The notes under the pieces were generated by a model that was not told the origin of the DNA, made no database searches, and was given only the letters and a program-made list of their open reading frames with translations. DNA of 64,000 nucleotides from Nipponacmea schrenckii (taxonomy: Eukaryota; Mollusca; Gastropoda; Lottiidae): contig JAUJPP010000003.1 in NCBI GenBank assembly GCA_030562195.1, positions 30,448,602 to 30,512,601 on the forward strand, read 5' to 3'. Shown here piece after piece: positions 1 through 11,557 of the stretch. Numbering within the stretch: the stretch's first letter is position 1; every line of letters starts with the position of its first letter. The translations under genes were made by a program, and so were the position numbers.

Positions 1-645
1 TACAAAGGTTACATCTTTTTGATATATTCGAGTATGATGATGAGCGTCCTAGAATTTTCCACTTTATCTTATAGTCTTCGTTGTTTTTTTTCAAAGTCCA
101 AATGAATTTACTGAGTTCGGTGCTGTTTTTTAATCTCTCATCTCGAAAAGATTGGCGATGGTTAGCGTATCTCGATTTAAATTCAGTATCTGTTAGTCCG
201 ACGTAGGTTTCTTGTTTATTATTTGCACTGACTGTGGCCTGGTAAACAATGCTGCGGGCCCGACATTCACCATTTAGTGGACAGTCTTGCTTCTGACGGC
301 AGTTGCATGGTTTATTATCAGTTACTTTACGGATCGTTCTGGTCGCAGCATTATGTGAGTCTATCAGGTTTTTCATTGATGGCATACAGCTGTATGATAC
401 TTTTATAGTATTTCTGTTAATGATTGGTCGTAATATATGATCGGGTGGGAAACAGCTATCAATTAACTTTAAGAATTGTCTTCCGATATTGGTTCTCACG
501 TTATTATCATACGGAGGATTAAACCACGTTATTCTGCGTGACCGTTTCCGTTTACTACGTTCCTTAGATTTAGCTGACTCGTCGTATTTCAGTCTGTAAT
601 CATAGCCACTTTCTGTGAGCGCGTTTTGATAAACATTTACATATA
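1..645 (-). pseudogene. GIY-YIG C-terminal fragment of a retroelement (Penelope-like)
   Basis: The minus strand is open without a stop from about 645 to the window edge, so the reading frame continues outside. Seen in order: a basic Lys/Arg stretch, the block NPPYDNNVRTNIGRQFLKL, a cysteine cluster (CNCRQKQDCPLNGEC) and a GIY-YIG-like core with SIVYQATV, then ETYVGLTD, then FKSRYANH. In known families a GIY-YIG nuclease with an upstream Cys cluster sits behind a reverse transcriptase and nicks the target for insertion. No RT is visible here, so this is the 3' part of the coding region. No ATG was chosen because the start lies upstream of a degenerate AT-rich stretch near 650. The clade is uncertain; Penelope-like is the best guess. 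Confidence 0.7.
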
Positions 646-650
646 TATAT

Positions 651-1689
651 ATTTGTTGTACGATGTATACTTTTAGTTTCATCACCATGTGAAAATTGCG
701 AATTTAATCTATAAAACGATCTATTGGATATTATTCTCTGCATTTTGGCGATTTACAAAATATGAGTTTCGGCGATCCGGATATCTTTTTAGATTAAACG
801 GCCAGCTACCATTTTTTATTATGATTTTAACTTATTATCTATCTTAAATGATGATGAGAGCTAGGGATGGGGAGGGGCAAAGAGGGGGAAAAGGGGGATA
901 TGGGAGCGTTTGTTATGAAATCCAAATCCATTTATAATGTACATTTTTTTATGTCCTTTGCTTAACAAACGAATCCCTGGATGCAACGCACTGCGTCAGT
1001 GCCGTTAGGTGTACGCCTCCAGTTTTTATTATTTTAGCCAGAAAAATCTACAATGAAAACAGGAAATTATAACGGATTAATCAAGATGTTTAAGAGATTT
1101 GTGCAAATTGGAAAATATTATCTAACAAATCTCAGTGAAAAATAAGCGTACGGTTCAATTTGAATAACGAGTTATGCCCAACTAAGAATCTAATGACCGT
1201 TTTATTGTTTATTTCTAGATGGCCAACTTTTGATACGTTCGATTTTAGAGCCAAATACAAAAAGGCGATATATGTTGCAGGATATTATTCACAGTGACTG
1301 GATGTGTCGACCGATTAGAGTTCCCAATGGATTTTCTATGTCGTCTTTGGCGATATCTGCAGGTAAGAATTGCTATTATTAAGTTGCGTCAATGGATTAT
1401 GCTACTGTAAATTTGCTTCACATATCCCGATTCTGGTCACGCTACCCAGCCAAAACTGCAAATGCCACATATGATCTGACACGATAGTCTGACATAAAAT
1501 GCGTGTCGTTTGTGAATAAATGTAAAACAAGGCATATTTGCCTAACCGGAAATGACGTCCGTCAACTGAACTTCTTGCTGTTTTTTTTTTTTTTGCCTCT
1601 GCCGATTTAATTCTGAACCGATTTTGATCGCATTTTTTTTTCATTTTGTTAGCATTATCGCCACAAAATAGCTATTTCGCATTATATAA
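651..1689. other. non-coding spacer
   Basis: AT-rich sequence with short homopolymers (a T run at about 1580) and no protein I can support. A small minus-strand frame at 1402-1644 has low-complexity lysine content and no recognisable motif. Confidence 0.5.
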
Positions 1690-1978
1690 ATCTTTACTTT
1701 ATGAATATGTGGACGTGTTTTGTCGTCGCCCCTGTCCATCCATTTGATATGGATTTTAATGAAACTTGGTTTGAGCATTGGAATTGATAAGACGGCGGCG
1801 GTCAAGTTCTATTTTGACGATTTTCAATGAACAGTTTTTTAGTTATTGCCCCCGCCTCTATATTTGTAGTAGACACAATAGAAGCTACAATTTTCAATGG
1901 ATTTTAATGAAACTTGGTGTAGGCATTGGAATTGATAAGACGGCGGTCAAGTTTGAATTTGAAGATTTTTCTTTGTAA
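1690..1978 (+). repeat. copy of the ~155 bp dispersed/tandem repeat family
   Basis: Contains two imperfect units of the sequence that is arrayed at 27.2-28.8 kb: ATGAAACTTGGT followed by AGCATTGGAATTGATAAGAC and GGTCAAGTT occurs near 1757 and again near 1907. It starts with the same TATGTGGACGT...GTCGCCCCTGTCC head as the array at 27147. It lies directly beside the end of the gypsy-like element, and a further copy lies at the other side (8910-9060). Confidence 0.7.
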
Positions 1979-2003
1979 ATTTGCAATAAGTTAGGACTAT
2001 CTT

Positions 2004-2882
2004 CTAACGGTATATACACGTTGCGGTCAGGAGAAATCGCAAAATATGGAGGAAGATTAACAAACCTAAAATTTTGTCTTTAGAAACAATGGCAGGTACA
2101 GACACTAATCTATAAAGTTCAAAAATGGAAGATTTTTGCACCACGGGCACCGTGACCACCAAATGAAAAGCCATTTTGTCAGGAATAAGAGAGACTCGTA
2201 AAATTTCATAATATTTTCGAATATTGGTTTTCAAAACAGGTTCTGGCAAGTCAAGAGTTGATGGTAATTTACGTTGAATTACTGATAAGGCCGAAAACAA
2301 TTGATCAGGCGTTATGATTGAAGAAGCCAAACGCCGTTGAAACGCCAAAGTAATTTGAGACTGAATAAGTAAAATCGAATTATAAAGAATATCAAATGTC
2401 GAATGGATCAAATGAAAAACACTATGTAGTTGTGAAATTGTCGAAATAAAATTAATTTGTGGGTTAATACTTTTTACGATAAGGTCAAAGATAGTATTAA
2501 CAAAAATTGTTAATTTATCAGTTGATTTTATAAGTGAATGTATGGCTTGTGGCAACGTTGCGAGACGTGACATTCAAAACAGATAAACCATCCTTCAAGG
2601 AATGATACATAATGCCTTGAACGACCTGCATATTTTGCATACGTTGACGTAAACGATCAACAGTATTTTGATCCACAACGCCAAAAAGACAGGATAACTG
2701 CGACGTTTTCGTTTAGGTATAGGTATAGTGACTCCAGTAAGGATATCTGAATACACGGACGAAAGACGTTCATGTACATCATACAAATGGTTTACCTCGT
2801 GATCCAATATCGTATAACCCATAGCAGTTGAACGGTCAGGAGCAGAGGATTCGGGAACTTGTATGTTTCGAACTGACGACAT
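2004..2882 (-). pseudogene. env: envelope (fusion-protein)-like ORF of a gypsy-type element, broken
   Basis: Two minus-strand frames, 2882-2595 then 2573-2004. The first contains a basic furin-like cleavage motif (PKRKRR) followed by a hydrophobic stretch. The second has the helical pattern and the motif IITPDQLFSAL followed by a conserved Leu-Pro and ELYRL region typical of the F-like envelope proteins of errantiviruses and related invertebrate gypsy elements. A frame change just after the cleavage motif separates the parts, and the 3' end with the membrane anchor is lost where the 1.69-1.98 kb repeat begins. It lies downstream of gag-pol on the same strand, as expected for env. The N-terminal receptor-binding part is not recognisable. 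The copy is not functional. Confidence 0.6.
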
Positions 2883-3035
2883 TTCAATTCAATGATTCGA
2901 CCGTTGAGTGGTTTTAAATCAACCTTAAATAACACCTATGACGTCATCCTTTGTTGTATTTATCCATTCTCTAGTAGAATGTATGAGTGTTGTTTGAACT
3001 ACTCACTAACTGTCCACTATTTCATGAAAATTGTT

Positions 3036-3130
3036 CACTACATGTCCATTATTTTTTTTAAAAAGTGTCCATTATTTTAAAAAAAAAAGTGTCCATTATT
3101 TTTTAAAAAAGCGTCCATTATTTTTTAGTT
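3036..3130. repeat. short tandem repeat, ~26 bp unit
   Basis: Four copies of a unit with core GTCCATTATTTT followed by T/A homopolymers, starting in the tail of TGTCCACTATTTCATG. The units differ mainly in A and T run lengths, which is typical for slippage. Confidence 0.7.
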
Positions 3131-4330
3131 GTTTGGATCTTCTATCTTTTCACTGACAAAGCAATTAAATTATATATACAGTTTTATTTTTCAACGTTCC
3201 CATTTGATAAAGTAAAATACAGCGTGTATTTGATTCTGTTTTTCTGATAGGTCTTTCTTAACAATCGCATCTATGTCAGATTTTTTCCAAAGGTTTGCTA
3301 AACCTAATTGTTGTGGCATTAGAGTTTATTATTATATTCTTATTTTCATCTTCTTTTCGCTCTTACTTTATCATCAGTAAGAGACCTGGGATGTATTTGT
3401 AAGGTGGACTGAATTATACATATATCGTTTTCACTTGATACATACATTTTGTGTAGAAGACACCTGCAGAGTATGTTTGCCACAGTCTAAATCACAATCT
3501 GAACCCACATACTATTAATCAATCAATGAGTTGTGTTGATTACAATTAGTTTAACTTTGTAGGGCTATTGTTTAAGTAAGATAGAGCACTCAATCTGTCT
3601 CTGGCTTAATAGACAGTTTTCGTACTCTACCCCTTACTTAAAATCCAAAACCCAATTACTATGGGAGGCATACACCCTATTAAAATAGATGAATTTAATT
3701 TTGATTTTCCGCCAAAACGATGATGGAAAAGTTACAAAAAACGCTGATGAACGTTGATAGGTTCATCTGAAAAACACAATTCAATAATTATCGCATGACG
3801 TATAAAAATAATAGTTATAAAACGCAATTTATGGCGAAATTCATTATCCATCATCTTAAATTACTAGGATCAGCAATTCGTTTACTGGTTGACGAAACTG
3901 AACAACCAATAAGGTATATAGAATTAGTTAATTCTAAGATAAACTAAGTTCAATAGAAAGTACTGGCAAGTAACTATAATATTGAAACAAAGTTGTTAAA
4001 CGAAAAATATCCTTAAATGCCATTTGGTAAGCTAAACTTCATAGCACAAAATTGTGCAATTCACTAAAAGAATAAAACACAAATGTGTTCATTCGAACAG
4101 GGAAACAAGTTTGATCCCATAATATATGACAATATAATATAAATAACAAAAGAATGACATTTCATACAACATAGGTCATGAAAATATACTTTTAGATTAA
4201 TCAAATTTTAGTTTGTCGAAAGTACGCTTACGCAACTAATTTAGCTTGTCGGAGAGGCTGTTTTCGACGTGAATGTTGAACATCGAGATCAATTTGACCC
4301 AGTTGAGTCGATTTAATACCATGTTCGTCA
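3131..4330. other. region between pol and env-like ORF; no gene seen
   Basis: About 1.2 kb of AT-rich sequence with stops in all frames. By position it should hold the 5' part of an envelope gene and/or long terminal repeat sequence of the minus-strand gypsy-like element, but I could not match any segment to sequence upstream of its gag, so no LTR pair is claimed. Confidence 0.4.
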
Positions 4331-4332
4331 TT

Positions 4333-5347
4333 CTACGTATTTTCAGGGTGAGCCAAACGTAAATGGTTGGAATGTACTGTTTTAATAGCTCCCGATAATT
4401 GGTGTTTAATTTTGAAATTTACAGGGGAGATTTGGTCAATGATCCGAAAATAGGGTTTCCAATGGGTTGTTAACTTCCGCGAAGGATTTGGTTTACTTGT
4501 CGAATCGAAATAGTACACTGCATCACCTATAGATAATGGTTCTTTTTGATTTTTACTATTGAAATACGTCTGATTTTTATTTCGCGATTCAAACGTATCA
4601 TTTTTCACAGCTAAAGCGGCTTCATGAAGATTATTAAGCATAGTGGGTACCGTTATACCTATTTTTAGGACCAAGTAGGGTATATAATGGTAAAACGCAA
4701 TCTCGACCATATTGCAAAAATAAAGGTGTGTGTTTACATCTTTCATTTACGGAATTGCGATAACTCATGGCAATGCCAGTAAGAAAAGTGTCCCAATTTC
4801 GATGAGTATCATTTATAAATTTTGCCATGGTGTCATTCAAGAAACGATGAAATCGTTACTTTTGGGATGAAAACTAGATGTTGTAATATGATTTATGTTT
4901 AATGCTGAAGTTAATTGTTTTATGACCGCAGAATTATATTCGCCACCCTTATCAGTAATAATTTGCGAAGGACAACCAAAACGAGGAATTATTTCAGTCA
5001 ATATAATCTTAGCCACTTGTTCTGTCGTTTTATCAGGAACCGCAAATATTTCAGGCCAACCGGTGAAATGATCCAAAATGGTACAAATATAGCGATTCGA
5101 TGTGCTGAATTGGAGCTTCTTATTTTTCAATTTGCGACCATTGCACTTATCACATTTCCGAATGTACGATACTACATCCTTGTACATACTTTTCCAAAAA
5201 TAACGGCGACGGATTTTTACCACTGTATGGTAAATCATGAAAGTTAGATATGATTTGTATTGACAAGGACGTGGGAAGAACGAGCTGTAAAAGTGGAGTG
5301 GTATCATGATAAACTGGCTTATGGATGTGGTAGACTTGGTTATTCAT
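4333..5347 (-). pseudogene. Ty3/gypsy integrase (decayed)
   Basis: Minus-strand fragments 5347-5150, 5307-4837, 4840-4634 and 4746-4333 join into an integrase. Visible are a zinc-binding remnant (CDKCNGRK), a catalytic core with LDHFTGWPE (first Asp) and ITDKGGEYNS (second Asp), and the HPKSN segment where the catalytic Glu region follows. A C-terminal part has SIGDAVYYFDS and NHLRLAHP, the usual basic DNA-binding tail. At least three frame changes break it. Its role would be insertion of the element cDNA. It follows RT/RNase H on the same strand and precedes the env-like ORF. Confidence 0.85.
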
Positions 5348-5389
5348 TCAAAGATAATTGTCACATATATGAGCATTCTTGCCTCTGAT

Positions 5390-5898
5390 TCAGGATTTCT
5401 TGATTTTTAAAATGTCAGGATCGGACAGTTGCGTTGAGTACGGATTAGTTATAGATGGTAAATTAGTGATCATGTCGGTGTCACTATCATTATGGGAAAA
5501 GGCAGATTCAACATCATCGAAAGGATTAGATACAGGGAAAGAAGTTTTAATACGATCAGAATCAATGATATTTACATCCCCTGAAGAATTATTAGTGCCG
5601 TAATTTAAGTGTACAATAAATGATAGCATAGGATTCGCGTTCAATCACAGGCCAATTACATTGGGTTTTAGAAAACTGATGAGAAACATATTGAATAACG
5701 CGTTCACCATCGTCTTGGTGCTGTGTTAAAACACCTCCAATTGTATATAAAGAAGCATCGGTATAGAGATTAAGAAGGTTAAGAAGTATCAGGATAAGCC
5801 AAAATTGGTGCAGTAAGAAGAGATTGTTTTAATGTTAGAAAAAGCATCTTGAGTTTCATTAGACATACAAATTTTGCATTCATTTTAGTAAGAAGAGT
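5390..5898 (-). pseudogene. RNase H remnant and acidic linker of the gypsy-like pol
   Basis: Between the RT (ending 5899) and integrase (from 5347) only pieces remain: a stretch reading LTAPILAYPDTS and a later RESYAIIYCTL segment, both in positions expected for RNase H, with several stops between. The open part 5644-5390 is rich in Asp/Ser (PFDDVESAFSHNDSDTD) and is probably a linker. Catalytic carboxylates of RNase H cannot all be located. Assigned by position as much as by sequence. Confidence 0.5.
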
Positions 5899-6800
5899 TT
5901 AAGGATGGGCAGTATCGGCAAAATTTGGAATAAAAGAACGATAGTAGGACAGAGAACCTAGAAAAGATCGGACTTCTCGGACGGATTTAGGACGTACCAT
6001 ATGTTGAATAGCGGAGGTCTTTTCTGGGTCAGGTTGAATACCTTTATTGGATATAAAATGGCCCAAGTATTTGACTTCTGTTTGTAAGAATTTACATTTG
6101 GTTGGTTTCAATTTTAAGCCGGCACGTTTTAATCTATTGAATACATCTTCAACGTGGATAAGATGTTCTTCAAAAGTTTTTGAGTGGATAATGATATCGT
6201 CGATGTAAACCTTTACATATTTTGAAAGACAACCTTCCATGTTTCCATTAAATTTTGGAAAATAGCTAACGCGGAGGCAATTCCGAAAGGAAGGTGATTA
6301 AATTCATATAAGCCCATAAAGCACGTGGAAGCAGTTTTGTGTCGAGAATCCTCGTCTACCTCGATTTGCCAGAAGCCTGATTTGAGATCTAAACATGTCA
6401 TAAAATTACAATCACTTAGTTGCATAAAGATGTCCGAGATGTTTGGCAATGGAAAACTGTTTTTAGTAACGTTGGAATTTAATTTTCGATAGTCGATGAA
6501 AAAACGAAAAGAATCGTCAGGTTTGGGAACTAGAAGAATTGGACTGGAGTATTCCGAGGTACTTGGACAGATTTCATCAGCTTCCAGCATGTCATTAACT
6601 TGTTTCTCCGCGATTGGACGCAGAGTCAATGGTAAACGATATGGTTTTTGACGCACAGGTGGGTGATCACCTGTATCCAACTGAGCCTTAACGATATTCG
6701 TTTTACCTAATTCCAAATCGGTTTGAGCAAACAAATCATTATACTTTTTTAATAGAGATATCAAACGATATCGTTGTCCAGGAGGAATATGTAAAAACAT
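5899..6800 (-). pseudogene. Ty3/gypsy reverse transcriptase (frameshifted)
   Basis: Two overlapping minus-strand frames, 6800-6213 and 6240-5899. The first carries the RT fingers and palm: PILLVPKPDDSFRFFIDYRKLN, split in the text as PILLVPK and FRFFIDYRKLN, then LDLKSGFWQIEV (catalytic Asp of motif A) and FNHLPFGIASA. The second carries the YIDDIIIHS catalytic box, KCKFLQTEVKYLGH and the connection motif VRSFLGSLSYYRSFI. The frame change lies just before the YIDD box, in the segment 6213-6240. Upstream is a protease region, downstream RNase H remnants. It copies the element RNA to DNA in intact relatives. Confidence 0.92.
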
Positions 6801-7560
6801 TTGAGAATCAAGTGGAAATGATTTTGGCGCTGAAGGATTCGAAGAAGGTTTTGTAACTTGTAAAGAAGTGAGTGCATTAACTTCCGAAACTTTTCAGGAT
6901 GACCAATGGCTTCATTTTGAGGAAATTTAAACGAATGTTCAGTTGTATTTTGGACTTCAACGGTAATTTGAAGAGAATCAGAACAGTGAACACTATTTGT
7001 TATTAGTAAGCCTGGTGGATCTTTAAACAAAACACAATTATCTAAAGTGGTAAACAGAATATTCTTATTTCGTAAACTAGATGGAATACGAGTTACAACC
7101 ATAACAGATAAATAAGAAGGAATACTATAGGTATGAACTAAACGTGCAAGGTTGACCGAATTAGAGGTAAAATTTGACTGAGATATAAGTGGAATAATTT
7201 CCGATTGACAATTTATAGTCCGTTTATGGAAATCAAGGGTTACACTAAATTCATGAAAGAAATCGTTTCCTTATATTGCTACCTTACTTGATCTATTGAC
7301 AATATGAAATGAAAATTTTAACGGTTTGTTATGCTTAAATGTTATGATAGCTTTAGCGCGAACATGTAGATTATTTCCAGTAACACCAACTAGTTTGTGT
7401 AAACGAGACGGATTTGTAGTATAGAAAGACACGTGGCGTTTAGGAATACGCTGAAAGAAAGTGAAATCAGGTAAAGAGAGTTCAGACCCACAGTAGACAA
7501 GTGCGCGTGCTGATATACTCTTTTCTATAATGAGAGGTACATTCCATACTCAACGGCGTG
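6801..7560 (-). pseudogene. retropepsin-like protease region, catalytic motif lost
   Basis: On the minus strand a frame reads ALVYCGSELS where retropepsins of this family have their Asp-containing active-site triplet, so the catalytic Asp is absent. Further on is the flap-distal segment GNDFFHEFSVTLDF, preceded immediately by an in-frame stop (about 7273). The stretch 7102-6761 continues as the linker to RT. Gag ends upstream at about 7650. Assignment rests on position between the zinc knuckle and RT, on the GSELS and GNDFF landmarks, and on spacing. Confidence 0.6.
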
Positions 7561-7642
7561 AATGGTTTTAGAACTATTAAGGTGTGTTTGGTTTGGCCGA
7601 TTCCCAGGTGACTACACGAAGAACGTTTTGTAGGCCCGGGGT

Positions 7643-8614
7643 TTACAAGTTTTTTTTAATACGTTTGCTGATTATAACTTGCACACCGTCGCATGATGTG
7701 GCCAGGTATGTTACAAAAAGCGCAGATTGGAGATCCATCAGCAGTAAAGTGATATGACCGAGGAGGAAGAGGTGGGCGAATCGGACTAGGCTGAGGAAAA
7801 TTGTGTTGACGGTCGGACAATGATCGAAATGATGGGGTCGAGAGTGATAGGTTTGACTACGTTGACGAAGGAGAGCAATAACGGTGATGTGGTGGTGAAA
7901 AATGTTGGGGGACGTTACGTGAAGGCGGCTGTTGTGCACATGATGTCTGAAATGAAGGTGCAGGCGGTGATTGACAACTTGCATTGGCCGAAATTGAAGC
8001 TATAATTTTATCTACTTTTTCATTCAATATGCGCGCTTCGGAAGAAGAGATATAGTCAACTTCCACAGGTTCCTCCCGACGCAAATTGAAAGAACGAGCA
8101 GTTTGTTGTTCAAAGGTAGCTGTACTAAAAGCTTGATCCAGTGTGGTGGGCCTTTCGCGGATTAATTTCCGGACGATAAAATTGTCAGAAAGCCCATCGA
8201 CATCTACCCTATCCTATACCCTGAATCAAAGGGTTTGCCAATTCTTCAGAAGAATAAGCATCTTCAGCAATATTCAAAATTCTGTCGCCGAAAGATTGAA
8301 CTGACTCCCCAAAATGTTGTGTTAACTTTCGCAATTTATTCTTTGCATATTGCGTATCAGTTCTTAATATGGTGAACAATAAAATTAGCCGCAATGCCTG
8401 TAACGGAAACCAAGCAAAAACTCCTCATTCTATCGTCAGTTGCTTGGCATAACACGCCAACCTTTTCTAAATCCTGCACCCAATCTGAAAAATTGGTTGA
8501 GCCCTGGCCAGAAAATGGCTTTATCATAGACGGTAGATTTTGTGCTCGAATTTCGAGTTGCAAATCTTGAAAGTTTGCAGCCAATGCTTGTAGAGAAATA
8601 TTTTCAGTAGCCAT
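7643..8614 (-). pseudogene. gag: Gag of the minus-strand gypsy-like element
   Basis: The likely start is the ATG at 8614 (MATENISLQALA). The frame runs to 8357 and continues in shifted frames (8394-8209, 8084-7857, 7984-7643). Visible are a capsid-like helical region (FSGQGSTNFSDWVQDLEKV), KLTQHFGESVQSFGDRI, and a C-terminal CCHC zinc knuckle CAFCNIPGHIMRRC near 7685-7730. Such Gag proteins form the particle and bind genomic RNA through the knuckle. Frame changes near 8390 and 8090 make it a pseudogene. It is the first ORF of the element. Confidence 0.8.
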
Positions 8615-8909
8615 GTTGCATAATAATGCAAATAATAAAATAATAAAATATAAAAATAAAACAGGACAATTTATAGTCAAACGCGCAACACAGAAGAAGA
8701 TATATTACATGTATATTATAAAAGATAAATACTCTGGTAAAAATTACAAGTATATATATTTACTAGTTAGAAAATATCAGACAGGTACTACATATATAAC
8801 AGCTAAACCCAAACTGAAAAAAATACATTTTACATTCCCATATCATGCTAAATCCCCCAACCATATTTGGTAATGTATATCTTAGATTCCAAGGTATACC
8901 AATTGTGGG

Positions 8910-9060
8910 TGCAATAGAAGCTACAATTTTCAATAGATTTTGATGAAACTTGGTTTGAGCATTGGAATCGATAAAACGGAGGTCAAGTTCGAATTTGACA
9001 ATTTTTTTGATAAACAGTTTTTCGGTTATTGCCCTTGCCTTCGTACGCATAAAAAAATAT
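8910..9060 (+). repeat. dispersed repeat copy, same family as 27.1-28.9 kb
   Basis: GAAGCTACAATTTTCAATAG, then GATGAAACTTGGTTTGAGCA and GTTATTGCCCTTGCCTT match the unit arrayed in the 27-29 kb intron and the copy at 1690-1978. One unit plus a few bases; it ends in TACGCATAAA. Confidence 0.7.
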
Positions 9061-9065
9061 GCAAT

Positions 9066-9470
9066 AAATGTTTTAAGATTTCGGGGAAGAGAGGGATTGA
9101 ATCTCCCTGATGTACAGGCCTAGGGTGGATCAATATTTTTTATTGAGAAATGGGGATCTGGATCTGTTGGATGATTTTCTTCACTTCTTCAAGATTGAAA
9201 TGATTAGAAACAGACTTGTCTTTTTAAAAATTATTATCTGATCTGTGAGCATTAAAACGAGTGCATAATTTGTTCTTTGTTTCTCCGATATATTGTTTGG
9301 GACATTTTTTACATGAAATTAAGTATATTACATTCGAGTTTTCACATGTTAGAAGCTCTTGGATCGGGTATCTTTTATTCGTAGAGTTAATTAAGAAATA
9401 ATGAGTTTCGGATATAAAGGGACATGTTTTGCATCTGGTTGTCATACACGGGGCACTCCTTAAGCCTGGG
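9066..9470 (-). pseudogene. Penelope-like element 3' end: GIY-YIG nuclease fragment and tail
   Basis: The minus-strand frame contains RCKTCPFI, then ENSNVIYLISCKKCPKQYIG and GETKNKLCTRFNAHR: a Cys motif followed by the GIY-YIG core (VIYLI...QYIGET...R...H). This is the endonuclease that follows RT in Penelope-like elements. Upstream coding sequence is missing because the Harbinger end begins near 9466. The non-coding tail 9066-9220 (CAGGCCTAGGGTGGA, TTATTGAGAAA, GGGATCTGG) occurs again at 55264-55380 in the same orientation, which supports a 3' end shared by two copies. Confidence 0.75.
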
Positions 9471-9660
9471 CCCGGTGTCATAAAGCAGGCTAAACTCACT
9501 TAGTCGACTAAACTCACTTAGTCGACTAATCTTGTGCCGTCTTTTGACGTTAGTCGTTGCACAAAACGTTTAGTCGACTAAAAATTCATTTTAGACTACT
9601 AAATTTTAGCCTGCAAGGGAGGAGGCTAAACTGAAATTTAGTCGACTAAAATCGTTGTTT
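9466..9660 (+). repeat. Harbinger-type transposon end with palindromic subterminal repeats
   Basis: Begins near CTTAAGCCTGGGCCCGGTG and carries four perfect copies of the palindrome TTAGTCGACTAA (9500-9511, 9518-9529, 9570-9581, 9638-9649) plus degenerate copies near 9550 and 9590. Subterminal repeated motifs in front of the transposase are usually transposase-binding sites. The matching right terminal repeat was not found. Confidence 0.6.
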
Positions 9661-10089
9661 CTACCTCAAGATGGCGGCTATCATACACCACCACATCATA
9701 GGCCTACAAGGAAGAGCGGGAACGGGTGTTCCGAGATATGAACAATCCGTTGGAGATGTTTTCTGAAGTTAAGGTGCACCGGCGATACCGCTTCCGTCCG
9801 CCTACGATCCTCTTCATCGTGGACATGATAGCTCCATCCATTCAGCACCAGACGAGGAGGAACCAAGCCCTGCCAGCCCTCCTTCAGGTGCTGATCGCCC
9901 TTAGGCTCTACGCCTGTGGGACCTTCCAACAGGTGATAGGAGACACCATACTAGTCTCCAAGTCTACGGTGTGTCGGATCGTTAAAAACGTTAGTGAAGC
10001 GCTGGTCCGACATCTCCGTAAATTTGTCGCGTTTCCTGTTAGTCTGGCGGCTGTGAACAGAACGAAGCAGGAATTTTACAAACTGTCAG

Positions 10090-10604
10090 GTAGGTTCCTG
10101 TCTTCTTTTCCCAGGAAAATTGCAACATATGCTATCTAAATCTCTTTTGATTTGTAGGTTAGACGGCATGGGCATACGGGCCGAAAGTTTTACGGGGGGG
10201 GGGGGGCAAAACCATTTTTCCCCCGACAAACTTAACTCTTTTGGGGCAGGGGTGCAAATTATTTTTTATACTTTTTCGCTTTTGGAGAGTGCATTTCCTG
10301 CAACTTCAACTATGATTCACGAACCAAATAAATGCCCGACAAATATATTTACCCGTGGGGCGGGGTGGGCAGCTCGAACGACTACTGACTGCCTTCAACA
10401 TGCCACCCCGACCTTTCGCCCTCGCTACATATACCAACCTTGATCACAGCACCATCAATTAATGTCGTTTTCCGTGACTACTCCTCCTTCTGCGTTGTAT
10501 GTCTTTGTCGACATAGGCTAGTCACGGCCTAGTCCCAGGACAGGTTATATAAACTCATTTATTTAATAAAAGGCCTATCATAATAGATATTTTTTGCGTT
10601 TCAG
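10090..10604 (+). other. intron 1 of the HARBI1-like gene
   Basis: Bounded by GT at 10090 and AG at 10604. Joining keeps the phase (Ser codon, then split Gly codon). Contains a 13-base G run at 10194-10206 and no coding sequence I recognise. Confidence 0.6.
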
Positions 10605-10678
10605 GATTTCCTAATGTGATTGGAGAAAGAGCAAGGGGCTATGTTAATTAAAAAGGCTTCAAAAGCCTGAATGTCTAG

Positions 10679-11139
10679 GTAAGCTTCTTTGAAGATGGAA
10701 TTTGAAAAGATGGTATATGGACTTGATTGAACAACAATTATAATTTGCAATAAACAGTTGTTGATGTAGGCCTACAAGGCCGATACTTTTAATCCATTTA
10801 CGATCGAAAAAATTTGCCGACCATAGTTCTCAAAAAAAGATACTGTTTGTAATTAACAGCAGTCAGCACTTCAACATTTTCCCGGGGGTATACCCATTGT
10901 TCTTGATTTTCTTAATTATCATACATTATGATCATGCTATTTAATCTTTTACAGATGATATGTGACCACCGGCACTTGATAACTTGATAAAATGTAGTTG
11001 TCAATTGGCCTGGCTCATTGACTGCATTCCGAAAATATTAAAATAATCATCCTTTTGCGTAATATTATTATGCCATAGTCTGATGAATAGGCCCATATGG
11101 TCTGACGGTGAATAATAATATGATGCTTTTCTAATTTAG
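10679..11139 (+). other. intron 2 (plus deleted exon) of the HARBI1-like gene
   Basis: GTAAGC donor at 10679, AG acceptor at 11138-11139. The protein segment expected between the flanking exons is missing, so this interval probably covers a deletion as well as an intron. Confidence 0.5.
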
Positions 11140-11557
11140 GTGTGCATACTGGCATCCTGCTAGGAGATGGAGGTTATCCCTGCAAGCCTTATCTGTTATC
11201 TGACCCCGTTCATAAATCCAGCCACACCAGAGAGGAGAAGATTCAACCGATCTCAGATAAGAACAAGAGTTGTTATTGAACAGACTTATGGCATCCTAAA
11301 GCAACGTTTTTCGTGTTTAAGGACCGGCATACGCTTAAAAACTGAATCAATCCCTAAGGTAGTTGTGAGCTGTGTAATTCTGCACAACATCGGTATCCTC
11401 CATCATGACTTGGTAGATCCTGAGTTGCCCCAGGCAGCTGATCAACAACCACATGATCTACACAAACTTGATGCTGAGGATATCAACGATGGGTTCAGAT
11501 TAGACAACTCATTGCAGATACCCATTTTGCTTAAATCATCAATACTATTGATTTCCA

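Larger units (their letters stand above)
1979..8900 (-). mobile_element. decayed Ty3/gypsy (errantivirus-like) retrotransposon
   Basis: Groups the minus-strand gag, protease, RT, RNase H, integrase and env-like parts in canonical order. Both flanks carry copies of the same host repeat family (1690-1978 and 8910-9060). I could not identify long terminal repeats, so the borders are approximate. The region upstream of gag (8615-8900) is AT-rich and without coding sequence, consistent with a leader or LTR remnant. Confidence 0.7.

Noticed and set aside
1402..1644. 80-codon minus-strand ORF
   Set aside because: Lysine homopolymer from a T run, no motif, no splice or element context.
10120..10443. 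107-codon ORF after exon 1 of the transposase
   Set aside because: Lies in intron 1, contains a 13-base G run, and shows no similarity to the transposase.
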